Shown one piece after another: positions 25,495-35,670 of a stretch of 64,000 nt of DNA. The notes under the pieces were generated by a model. That model had not been told where the DNA came from. It was given only the letters and a program-made list of their open reading frames with translations, and did not search any database. The stretch covers positions 62,256 through 126,255 of the forward strand of contig NW_026634115.1 in assembly GCF_024868665.1 (NCBI RefSeq). The letters are read 5' to 3'. The DNA is from Triplophysa rosa. Taxonomy: Eukaryota > Chordata > Actinopteri > Cypriniformes > Nemacheilidae. The position numbers were made by a program, and so were the translations under genes. Within the stretch, counting starts at the first letter, position 1. Each line of letters starts with the position of its first letter.

Positions 25495-25977
25495 TGTCAT
25501 GGTTCGAGGTGAGACACGGACAGAGGACCCAAGTGCAGACGGGAGGTAAGGGGTTAAACAAGACTTTAATAATATATAAATACAAAACAAAAACCCACGA
25601 TGGGGAACATAACAAAACATGGAAACAGGAACAAGGACTAACTAGACTAAGATAATAACAACACTTGACATTAAACACAAACTAGACTGACTACAGCACA
25701 GGAACTCACCACAATGACACAAACACAACAATGCTCCAACACAAGACAGAGGACACAGGGGCATTAAATAAGGGGACAAATCAAGAGGGAACAGGTGTGG
25801 GGCATGAAACCAATAACAAGCAATTAAAGAGACGAAAGGGCGGGAACAGAGCGGCGACACCGGAGAGTGGAAGGCCAACAGGGCCAAAACGCCTCTCTCC
25901 ACGTAAAACAAGAGGTTCTGTCATGATTCTGCCACTAGGTCAAGAAAAGCAAGACAAGATGGGGCAGAACCATGACA
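25495..25977 (-). mobile_element. Solo-LTR-like insertion in the hAT transposase
   Basis: Starts TGTCATGGTTC and ends GAACCATGACA, an 11-bp perfect inverted terminal pair, and is flanked by GGCAAC on both sides (25489-25494 and 25978-25983). On the minus strand an ATTAAA signal is followed by a TTGGGTC motif and the CCATGACA end, the same order as in the 38933-39795 element. This supports a shared LTR family. No coding capacity. Confidence 0.68.
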
Positions 25978-27225
25978 GGCAACACTGCTTGATCCTCGAT
26001 ACAAGAGTAATGTCTTTGCAGTGGACACACTGAGCAAAGCAAAAACTTGGCTGCAAGAAGAGCATACTAATGTGTCCAAGCAACAAAAAGGAGCTACCAG
26101 TGGAGACGAAGTATCTGAACCGAAACGGACAAGGGTGGAAGAAGAAGAGAAACCCGGTCCCTCTGGTCTTCTTGAGAAAATGTATGCAAACGTTTTGGGG
26201 GCTCAATCAACTGCTGCTGAAGAGAGTGATGAGCATTCCATCTCTGAGCATTTGGACCAGTACCTCCGTGAGCCACTGATTGACAGACGGACTGGTCTGC
26301 CACTGGAATGGTGGAAACACAATTCATCCTGCCTGTGCCACCTTGCACCACTGGCAAGGAAATTCCTCTGTCCACCTGCCTCTTTTGTTCCCAGTGAAAG
26401 AGTATTCAGTGAGATTGAGATAATTTATGACAAGAAGAGGAGCAGGCTCACAGGTGAAAATGCAGAGAGACTGTGTTTCCTGAACTACAGCCTGAAGCTC
26501 TTAAACTGGGAGTACTAAGAACTTTGAAGTGATGGAAGATAATGTGCACTCTTTTTTGTATTGTTTACAAACTTACCTCAATGGCCATCTTACCTCAGTA
26601 ATGGCCATTATCTATTGCTGTTGATTACTTGAGGCCCTTAAAAAAAAGAAGAGTGCATACTTAAGAGTTAAATAGACTTCGATGTCTAGCATAACTATTG
26701 TTTGTGTGTGTTTACACATTTTTGTTCTCAGAAACTTGATAAATGCTGCTAAGTGAACTTTTTTATTGACTTGTTGATTACTTGCGCACTTTATTTAACT
26801 TAAAATGATAAGTAGAGTTCAGACTCAGAACGTGAAGTTCAGGTATTATTGTATATAGTTTTTTTCACTTCAGACCAAAAATGAAGGAATGCTGCTGTTT
26901 TTGTGCGCTAAAACTTTATTTTTTCATCAAAAAGTTTTAATTACCTGTTTTTGTGTAATTAATAAGATACATTGTTTTTTATATAAATTATACAAGTGGA
27001 CTGATTGGAGGTTTGTGTTATTTAATAAATGTTTATTTTAAGCAATTTTCTGTATCACTTCTTATTACTTAACTGTTAGATTTGATGAGATGAAGGGAAA
27101 AAAGAAAATCGGCCAAACATATCGGCCCCAAAAATTGGCCTCATATATCGGCCATTGGCTGGCCTGATTTCTAAAAATCGGCATAGGCCAGAGAAAAACC
27201 CATATCGGTCTACCTCTAGTACACT

Positions 27226-27380
27226 TACAGCTCATTGAAATGATGCTTCATTCCTCCTGAAAAGTGATGAAATTAAAAGCTATTGTATATATATTTTTAG
27301 AGCTATATTAATCCCTTTGGGGTAATTTAATTCAAGCTGTCATGGTGCTTCACATACACAACCAACATTTAACAACTACA
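27226..27380. other. Short spacer
   Basis: AT-rich sequence between two mobile elements. Nothing recognised. Confidence 0.3.
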
Positions 27381-28190
27381 ATACAATACATACAGTATAT
27401 TGTATGTATAACTTTTTATTTGTTACGGAGACTTGGCTTCCTCCTGACGACTTGAGTTCTTTTTTGGAACTCATGCCTAGTAACTATAACTTTTTTAATA
27501 CCCCTCGTCTTTCCGGCCGAGGAGGAGGTCTGGCATCGATTTTTAAAAATCTTTATTGCTGTTGCATCTTGGATACACATCGTTACCCTTCCTTTGAAGT
27601 ACAGCTCCTAGCACTGGACCAGTCCAATTCATTGGTGATTGCTTGTTTTCGGTGGGCGATACACAACTGCTAAGACTTTTTATATGAGTTCTCAGACTTT
27701 TTAGGAGTGATAACTCCGAAATATGACAGACTGTTAATCGTGGGTGATTTTAACATTCATGTGTGCCGTGACTCTGGAGCCTTTGCAAAATATTTTTTAA
27801 ATCTGATTGAAGCCTGTGATTTTGTTCAATGGGTTAATGAGCCTACTCATGTTCATGGTCATGTACTTGATCTGGTTTTATCCCATGGCTTTCCTATTTC
27901 CGATGTTCAAATTGGTGATTTTTCAGACCACTGCCCGGTTGTTTTTAAGGTGGATGTGTCATGTCATATTTCTGTTCCTGTTAGACCTAAAAAGTGGTCA
28001 CGTGTTGGCCTATCCTCTCCTACTTCTGCCGTAGCCTTTTCTGAAGCTTGTCATATGCTTCCCATTGAGCATTTAGCTAACACAGTTGATATTGGTGAAC
28101 TACTAAGTTGATTGATTGTGTAAAGCACTGTGGTCAACTTTTGTTGTGTTTATGTGTGCTATATAAACAATAAACTGATATAAAAAAAAA
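27381..28190 (+). mobile_element. LINE remnant: endonuclease joined to 3' tail
   Basis: Two frames (27404-27673 and 27707-28111) give pieces of an apurinic-type endonuclease: FVTETWLPPDDLSSFLELMP, RGGGLASIF, then [14 protein letters not shown] and FSDHCPVVFKVD. About 20 bp after the last frame ends comes a LINE-like 3' terminus (GTGTAAAGCACTGTGGTCAA, later GTGCTATATAAACAATAAA and an A-rich run). The reverse transcriptase is missing altogether, so the copy was internally deleted. CR1/L2-related clade likely, exact family unknown. Confidence 0.75.
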
Positions 28191-28255
28191 GAAAGATGTA
28201 TACTTGTACGTATACTATATCATGTATACTTGCATGCCTGTGGTATGTCATAGAA

Positions 28256-28717
28256 CATTACATTAACATTTAGTCATTTAGCAGATGCTTTTATCCAAAG
28301 CGACTTACAAAGAGTTTAAGGAGCAATAAGCGATATGTCATACAGGAGCAATAATACAATAGGTGCTAATACAAAGTTACTAGTTTCAACAAAAGCTAGA
28401 CCACTACCTGTTGAGAGAAAGAGAGAGGGTTAGGTTTTTTTTTATTTGTCTGTCAAGTATTCACAAAAGAGATGGGTTTTAAGTAGTTTTTTGAATGTTG
28501 TGAGAGATGTGGTTGACCGGACCGAATTAGGAAGAATGTTCCACCAGGAAGGAGTTGTGAATGAGAATGAGCGGGAAAGCCATTTACTGCCATTATGGGA
28601 AGGCAATACAAGACGCCGCTGGTTTGCTGAACGCAGGGATCTTGATGGGGTGTAGGAGTGTAGGAGGGTGTGAGAGTATGCCGGTGCAGATCCAGTGATA
28701 GTCCTGTAAGCAAGCAT
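28256..28717 (-). mobile_element. LINE 3' end, minus strand, with SINE-like tail
   Basis: The minus frame 28717-28442 encodes the C-terminal part of a LINE ORF2 (PSRSLRSANQRRLVLPSHNG, later PSWWNILPNSVRS and FKKLLKTHLF). Its 3' UTR runs down to 28256 and ends with GTAAGTCGCTTTGGATAAAA and GCATCTGCTAAATGAC. That is the same tail as on the SINEs in this window, so this LINE family is the probable source of the SINE mobilisation machinery. 5'-truncated copy. Confidence 0.78.
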
Positions 28718-28877
28718 TAGTGACTTGAATCACAATGATACCTAACAGTACAGTGACTACTTTTATCCATTTAAATAGGCTGAATGACTGATTACAAGAT
28801 TGGATGCATGTGTGATACTAATTAAAGAAACTTAGTTTGAAATATCACTACAATCCAATTATGTATTATCTTTTCTA

Positions 28878-29112
28878 AGGGGTACCAACAAATGTGTCCA
28901 GGCCATTTTAGAATAAATGCTTTATAGAATAAAGCAAAGAAGCTGTGAAAAGAGATGAACTATTGCTTATTCTACAAAGATATTCTAAAATGGCAAATTG
29001 TTGGTATTTGTTGGTGGATGCCAATTACTTTGTCATTTTCAAGTTATTTAAGAGAAAATTGTACATTCTTCGTTTTTGTGGAGGGGTACCAACAAATTTG
29101 AGCACGCCTGTA
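28878..29112. mobile_element. Tc1-type MITE remnant
   Basis: GGGGTACCAACAAAT occurs near both ends (about 28880 and 29084). An internal hairpin pairs CCATTTTAGAATAA (about 28911) with TTATTCTACAAAGATATTCT and AAAATGG (about 28970-28995). The right part reads GAGCACGCCTGTA, a Tc1-like terminus. Non-coding. Confidence 0.45.
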
Positions 29113-29416
29113 ATGCTGGATTTGGAGATCATTTGAAACTGATAGATGCCGTGGTCCCAGTGCTAAAAGATGCCAGACATGAACTGCACGCGGTAAGTCA
29201 AACAAAGTCATACGTCTGTGTTTTGTTGGCAATCGGCATGTACGTGCATGATGTACAAAACGCCAAGTCCTGAAATGCACCTATCTTTGTCATTGATATA
29301 CAAGAATATCAACGACTACTTCTCTAGCCCCGCCCACTGGTTTGCTCATGACAGTACTGAAGTAACACAAGTGGCGCGGAACAAGATAGAGCGAGCAAGC
29401 AAAGATCGCAATATAT

Positions 29417-29690
29417 TGTGCAGTGCCTGGTTGTGGAAGAACACAGTCGCTGCATAACCTTCCTTCGGATTCCAACAGTAGGAATGCGTGGTTGAAGTTT
29501 ATTTTTTAAAGACGTTCCAGCTCACGTGGGTAAAACATTGAGCGTTTGTTCGCTTCATTTCACCGCTGATTCCTTTGTGAACAAGGCACAGGTCGACGCT
29601 GAATTTGCGGAGAGACTAAATTAAAAAGCAGTGCTGTGCCGTCAATATTGGATCCGACAGGAATGGCACAGCAATCTTATGCGAGTAAAA
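29417..29690 (+). pseudogene. THAP-domain gene fragment
   Basis: From 29417 the sequence reads a C2CH THAP zinc finger: CAVPGCGRTQSLHNLPSD and RNAWLKFIF. After one frameshift comes VPAHVGKTLSVCSLHF with the second Cys-His pair and TADSFVNKAQ, ending with a phase change and a short VPSILDPT-like piece. THAP domains bind DNA and occur in both host genes and P-element-like transposons. Here a stop and frameshift interrupt it and nothing else of a gene follows, so it is a dead fragment. I cannot say whether the origin is host or transposon. Confidence 0.68.
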
Positions 29691-29699
29691 ATATCTGTA

Positions 29700-30732
29700 C
29701 GATGCGTCACAGCCCTATTCGCATGGGATTAGTATTACCTGGGGACCTAAATTACCCCACAAATTACCTACCATATTTTGAGGAACACAGAGGTCCTGTG
29801 ATAATATTAGTCCCGTGCAAATCGGCATCTCTGTGATTTGGCGGCCTCATATACTTTATCATTTTTCAAGGTTTTATCCACCGTTTGCGAATAATGGAGG
29901 CTGTGTTGAAGTGTTTTGATATTATTTCGGGTGCTGGGACATATCCATACTTGCCAACACTGTCGTTTTGGCCGGGAGTCTCCCATTTTGTTATTTCTCA
30001 TGGAAACTCTCGTAACATTTGAGACCCGCGATCGCGGTGATCTTCTTTCCGGTTTGCGATTACGGGTCTCAAATGCTGACAGGTACTAGACATTATTATT
30101 TATTTATTACTGTTTGTGGCGGGCAAGTACAATTTTTGTCAGTGCCAGTAAAAATTTGGAAATTAATGTATAATGCATAATAATCGTCATAATCGTGCAA
30201 CTGTGATTATTCCTCAGACTATACACGTAAAAATCTATAACCGTTGCATCCCTACTACTAACATGTGTTTCCAGTACATTCAGACTGTCCATCGTAGACT
30301 GTACACCGTATTTAATTTAAACAGTTTAAGTTTACACACCGGATGCCCGGATCGCGTGTTATCACAATATTACAATGTTTCAAAACTGGTGAGCCACAGA
30401 CTTTGTTAACATTACTTACATTAGGTATAAAAATACCAACGTAATATTAAATGATTAACAATAATTCATTTATTACCATAACTTGTTCGGAGTGGTTGTT
30501 CTTTGTAAATTCATTAGTTCGTTAAAAATATATTAAGCAATGCTAATTTCAACAAATTGAAACATGAAAGTGTACATTTCACTGCATCTGATGTTAATGA
30601 ATTTGGCTTTAACATAATACTGGTACATTTTTCAATACCTAAAAGCCTGAATTTTCCTTCAAATAAGTTCAAAAGGGTCGTCGCCTTCAAGTTACAGCCT
30701 GTAGATAAATTTGCACAGATGCTTTTTTTTTT
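29700..30732. other. Unassigned spacer
   Basis: No recognisable gene. Contains a short inverted CGCGATCGCG-like motif near 30030 and AT-rich DNA. Confidence 0.35.
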
Positions 30733-31249
30733 TTAAAGGGGTCATATGGCGCGAATGTGTTTTTCTGTGTCTGGTGTGTTATAAGTTGCCCATGCATGCA
30801 TTAGACACGCAAAATTGCAAAAATCAAAGTGTCGGAACAAAAGCTGCGTTCTATCTGAAAGTGAATGCTCACCCAGACACGCCTCGTGTAACCACACCTC
30901 CACAAATCTACGTCAGTTCGTGGTATGATTCGACTTAGACCGCCCAAATGTATACGCAAGTAAGGTGGGCGTACCTGTCAGTACAATTGCTTTGGAACTT
31001 GATGTTCCAAATATGGTAAGAGGTGTTACATTTCTGTCACACGCTTGCAGTATTCGACAAATCACTACGCACTGGTTAACTGCCCAATCACAGCACACCT
31101 CGCTTTTCAGAGCGAGGAGCTTTAAGAGAACGACGTGCACGGTACATGGAAAATACAGCGTTTTTGAACCTTAAATAGTATATACACATTGCATTACATC
31201 TAAAACAAACGATAATATTTGTTTTAGCCGTGTCATATGAACCCTTTAA
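30733..31249. mobile_element. piggyBac-like MITE (TTAA ends)
   Basis: Left end TTAAAGGGGTCATATGGC, right end GTGTCATATGAACCCTTTAA, a near-perfect inverted pair that includes the TTAA target at 30733-30736 and 31246-31249. 517 bp without coding capacity, so mobilised in trans if at all. TTAA target use is typical of piggyBac and is also seen in Kolobok. The end sequence alone does not decide. Confidence 0.75.
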
Positions 31250-32199
31250 AACGCGCTGTGATTCCTTAGTTACCTTAGTTGAAATAAATACCTTATTTAT
31301 TGAGGCAAATGCAATGCAAAGATTAACAAGACAGACACTGACCATGAACGACAAAGAAAACATTATTTATATACGGTGCTGATCAGCAGGATCAATAAAC
31401 CTTTATTTTAGACACTCACTTTGCTTATTTGTACAATCTCTTAGTAGTTTTAACTTTTTATCAAACTCAGCTAGCCTATAAATATAAATATGCAATGATA
31501 AGTACAGGTTTTGATTAACTCAGCTATCATGCATATCACAGCTATCATGCATGTAGAGTTGTATAGAAATGTTTATAGGCAATATTTATGAACAGTTCAA
31601 ACAAAAGTGCAATTTTTTAACACATTAAAGTGGAAAAACGCATCTTTATTTCAGTAACTGTACATACTGCTACATTGCACAGAAATGTCTACCTACATAT
31701 TTACATATGGTTGTTTACGGTTTTAGTTGCACACACCACTGAAAACATCTGTATAATTAAAGAGAGTGGTGGACCCTTGTGCTATATTAGTGCCACGTGC
31801 AATATCAGGACAATTTAAAGCAGAGTTTTTTATTTATAAGCCCATAAAATGTCTCTTAAAACATATATTTTTTTACAAGTTTAGGCAGATTTTAAAAGAA
31901 ATTTCTCTGTTTTTCATCCTAATTAATTAAACCGTACAATGGTCTTCCAAAAAAATCCCCCTGGTTCTGCAGAATGCTTGTTTTTTGCAAACTCTTCTTG
32001 TAAATCTTTATTGAAAAAGCACATAAAATGACACTTAAATTCTAAACTTAAGCTTTTAATGCAACCTCATGCAAAGCATGCTGGGAACTGGAAATCTTTC
32101 TCAGCCAATCGTGTTGAAATAACTTTAAATTTAGTGTTCAAACACTTTAAGATGCGCAAAAGTGGGAGGCGAGCTGGCGCGCTCGTTAAGCTCCAACAG
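31250..32199. other. Spacer with one arm of a dispersed repeat
   Basis: No coding signal. The part at about 31785-31905 (AATATCAGGACAATTTAAAG, later GTTTAGGCAGATTTTAAAAG) recurs inverted at 35540-35670. Confidence 0.45.
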
Positions 32200-34977
32200 C
32201 ACGGCTTTAGAACTGCGCTGCCATCCATCTGGCGAATCTCCACTCTCTACCCAACAAAATGGACAAATTACTTCTGCTCTTATGGAAAAATAAGGACTTT
32301 TCAAACTCTGCTGCTCTGTGTTTCACAGAAACCTGGCTGAATGAAGCCATCCCGGACAGTGCGTTACATCTGCCGGGCTTCCTGCTGTTCAGAGCGGATC
32401 GCGACACGGAATCAACAGGGAAATCTCGTGGTGTGGGACGTACAGCGTTAAAGAAGATGTGCTGTTCCGATGTAGAAGTGCTCTTCATTATCCATCTAAC
32501 TAAGCCTTTCTACTCACCACAGGAGTTCTCATCGTTCGTTCTCGTAAGTGTTTACATTCCACCGCGTGAGCACCGCACTATAACAGCTGGCTGATCAGAT
32601 CGCAGACACAGAACAACAACACCCTGACTCTGTTATAATCATTCTCGGAGACTTTAATAAAGCAAAACTCACAAGTGAACTGTCAAAACACATTACATGC
32701 CCCACCAGAGACAGTAATATTTTGGACCACTGCTATACCACAATAAAGGATGCATATCGTTCTGTCCCCAGAGCAGCTTTAGGACTCTCTGACCTCTGCC
32801 TGGTTCATCTTCTCCCAACATACAGACAAAAACTTAAATATGTAAACTTAAAAAGCCAGTAGTAAGGACTGTAAAGAGATGGATCAACGAAGCAGAGCAG
32901 GCCTTAAAAGCCTGCTTCGACTGCACTGATTGGAGTATTTTTGAAGCTGCTGCCACCGATCTGGACAAGCTCACAGAGACTGTAACATCATACATCAGTT
33001 TCTGTGAGGACATGTGCATTCCTACCAGGACATATTTAACATATAACAACGACAAACCATGGTTCACACCAAAACTCAGACGGCTTTGCCAGGCCAAAGA
33101 GGATGCCTACAGGAGTGGGGACAGAATATTTTACAATCAGGCCAAGAACACACTGACAATGGAAATTAAAGTGGCTAAGCAATTTTTGTGGTTTTCAGCA
33201 AACGACCCTGTCTCAGTGTGGAAGAGACAGGGTCCCTCTCCTCCCCTTCTGCACTTCAGATCAGTGAAGATAATGTGCGTCAGGTCTTTAGGAAACAAAA
33301 GAGAAGGAAAGCACCAGGCCCAGACGGTGTTTCACCAGCCTGTCTGAAATCCTGTGCTGACCAGCTGGCCCCCATTTTTTCACAGATCTTCAACAGATCA
33401 CTGGAGCTGTGCAAAGTTCCTTCCTGCTTCAAACGCTCCAACATTATTCCCATCCCAAAGAAATCCAAAATCACAGGACTTAATGATTACAGACCCGTTG
33501 CCTTAACATCTGTGGCCATTAAGTCATTTGAAAGACTGGTGTTGGCTAACCTGAAAGACATCACGAGACCTTTACTGGACACCCTGCAGTTTGCTTACCG
33601 CGCAAACACGTCTGTGGATGATGCAGTCAACATGGGACTGCATTATACCCTACAACATCTGGACAGACCAGGGAATTATGCAAGGCTCCTGTTTGTGGAC
33701 TTCAGTTCAGCCTTTAACACCATCGTCCCAACACTCCTCCAGACCAAACTAAACCAGCTCTCTAATCCTAGTTCTGTCTGTCAATGGATCACCAGTTTTC
33801 TGACAGACAGGTAACAGCTAGTTAAAATTGGTAAATTGACATCCAACAGCCGTACCATCAGCACTGGTGCCCCCAAGAGATGTGTGCTCTCCCCACTGCT
33901 CTTCTTCCTGTACACCAACGACTGCACCTCTACTGACCCCTCTGTCAAGCTCCTGAAGTTCGCAGACGACACTACAGTTATTGGCCTCATCCAGGACGGT
34001 GACGAGTCTGCTTACAGAAGTGAGTTTGAGCAGCTGGATGTCTGGTGCAGTCATAACAGTGGAGATGATAGTGGACTTTAGGAGAAACACCCCGGCATTC
34101 CCCCCATTCAGCATCATGAACAGCACTGTGGCCGCAGTAGAGTCTTTCAGGTTCCTGGGCACCACCATCTCTCACAGGACCTAAAGTGGGACATTCACAT
34201 TGACTCTATTGTCAAAAAGGCCCAACGGAGGCTGTACTTTCTTCGCCAGCTGAGGAAGTTCAACCTGCCGCTGGAGCTGCTCTTACAGTTCTACTCAGCT
34301 GTCATTGAATCCGTCCTCTGCACTTCCATAACTGTCTGGTTCGGCTCAGCTGCAAAAACTGACCTCCGAAGACTGAACGGAAGAACAAATAGTCCGGACT
34401 GCTGAGCGAATCGCTGGCACAACCCTCCCCAATCTACGAGAAATGTACTCATTCAGAGTGAGTAAAAGAACTCACAAAATCACTCTGGACCCCGCACACT
34501 TTCTTTTTGAACTGCTGCCGTCTGGTCGGCGCTAAAGAGCACTGAGCACCAAAACAAAGTTTCTTTCCTCAGAAAAGAAAAGTTTCTTTCCTCAGGCCAT
34601 CTACCTCTTGAACAGTTAAATGTTCTACTGTGCAATAAAAACACATGCAATGCACAACTATATACTCATATTTATTATACATATGTTGTTGATATAATAT
34701 TCAGCTATCCACATTCCCCTGCATATCTTGTACATAACAGTATAATTTGTATATAGCACATCTGTACATCCATTATACTGCCTATTGTCCTTTTGTCTAA
34801 TATTGTCCTTTCTGTCAAATGTGTGAGGTCTCTCACATATTTATTTTTTATGTTTTGTTACCTGTGCCTTTTTTTTTGACTTTTTTAACCTGTATGTGCA
34901 CTGGAAGCTTCTGTCACTAAGACAAATTCCTTGTGTGTCCAAGCACACTTGGCAATAAAGCTCTTTCTGATTCTGAA
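32200..34977 (+). mobile_element. LINE (non-LTR retrotransposon), decayed
   Basis: A near full-length copy broken into several frames. Endonuclease pieces are at 32259-32594 (LCFTETWLNEAIPDSALHL, SVYIPPREHRT) and around 32635 (VIILGDFN). RT lies in 33188-33814 and 33836-34081: RRKAPGPDGVSPACLKSC, LNDYRPVALTS, FVDFSSAFNTIVP, then FADDTTVIG as the catalytic box. A stop near 33812 and later frameshifts disable it. The C-terminal region after 34190 still reads VKKAQRRLYFLRQLRKFNLP. It ends at about 34977 after AATAAAGCTCTTTCTGATTC. I cannot name the clade with certainty. Confidence 0.85.
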
Positions 34978-35024
34978 TATACACTCATCAAATCACTGTT
35001 TAAGTACACACCTCAACCACAGTC

Positions 35025-35265
35025 ATTTGCTGCGTCCCGCTTCACCTACTTATACTACGCAAAAAAGTATGTATTGTTTTTGTAATGGAGAAGTATATAC
35101 ATTTTACTGTGTAGCAAAACAATATGCACGCAATGGGACATACTAACAGGAAGCGGAATTGGACGTTGTTGCCTAGATAACATTTTAGGACATACTAATT
35201 CTACTTTCAAAGACTATTTAGGACGGACAGTATGCGGATTGAGACACAGCAATTGTCTGGTCTCA
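35025..35265. mobile_element. Small MITE
   Basis: The left part TTTGCTGCGTCCCGCTTCA is mirrored imperfectly at the right by TGCGGATTGAGACACAGCAA. Non-coding, about 240 bp. A weak call based on the inverted ends only. Confidence 0.4.
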
Positions 35266-35370
35266 TTTTGAGCAACCGACTAATACCTGCAACTGCAAGG
35301 GTCAGTCTCCAGTGTTGCCTTCTGTTCACCCAAAGTACAAGCTCTTATAGTATTACTCCAGCATCGGAAC

Positions 35371-35521
35371 ATTTACATTTATGCATTTTGGCAGACGCTT
35401 TTATCCAAAGCGACTTACATTGCTTTATCCTATACATTTATACATAGGCATGCGCAATCCCTGGGATCGAACCCACAACCTTGCGTTGTTAACGCAATGC
35501 TCTTACCACTGAGCTACAGGA
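35371..35521 (-). repeat. tRNA-derived SINE, minus strand
   Basis: On the minus strand it reads TCCTGTAGCTCAGTGGTAAG, then GGGTTCGATCCCAGGG, then the tail GTCGCTTTGGATAAAAGCGT. Same family as the SINE at 25212 with modest divergence. Confidence 0.85.
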
Positions 35522-35539
35522 AAGCTGTATTTTTTAGAT

Positions 35540-35670
35540 ATACATCTGATTTCTTTTAAAATCTGCCTAAACTTGTAAAAAAACGATGTTTAAGAGACAT
35601 TTCATGGTCTTATAAAAAACTCTGCTTTATATTGTCCTGATATTGCATGTGGGACAACCTGAGGTGGTGC
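35540..35670 (-). repeat. Inverted copy of the 31785-31905 repeat
   Basis: The minus strand carries AATATCAGGACAATATAAAG followed by GCAGAGTTTTTTATAA and GTTTAGGCAGATTTTAAAAG, matching 31785-31905. The pair flanks the LINE at 32200-34977, the small MITE and the SINE. No terminal structure was defined. Confidence 0.6.

Larger units (their letters stand above)
24012..26518 (+). pseudogene. hAT transposase pseudogene (ZBED-like)
   Basis: ATG at 24012 directly follows a splice acceptor. NPVWQYFTEP opens a BED zinc finger, continued after a frameshift by MWNHLKVHH. The core follows: FQRLLTTIEPRY, FTTDCWSGETKSLMSLTCHF, DLSCSTHTLQLVVKEG, FVPSERVFSEIEIIYDKKRS and a final LNYSLKLLNW typical of the hAT dimerisation region. 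Disabled by a frameshift near 24065, a stop near 24611, a TGA near 24727 and the two insertions. Joining the flanks of the second insertion restores the normal continuity (LVLAT to DPRY). Confidence 0.85.
22720..27219 (+). mobile_element. hAT-superfamily DNA transposon with BED/hAT transposase, decayed
   Basis: The right end is a terminal inverted repeat (reverse complement begins TAGAGGTAGACCGATATGGG). At the left only the inner, related motif ATCGGTATCGGCCGATT near 22726 remains, so the outer left terminus is lost. A 5' non-coding exon with donor ATG|GTAAGTAC at about 22885 and an acceptor TAATTACAG at 24011 suggest the transposase gene was spliced. Two later insertions split it: a SINE at 25212 and a solo-LTR-like element at 25495. 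Confidence 0.75.
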
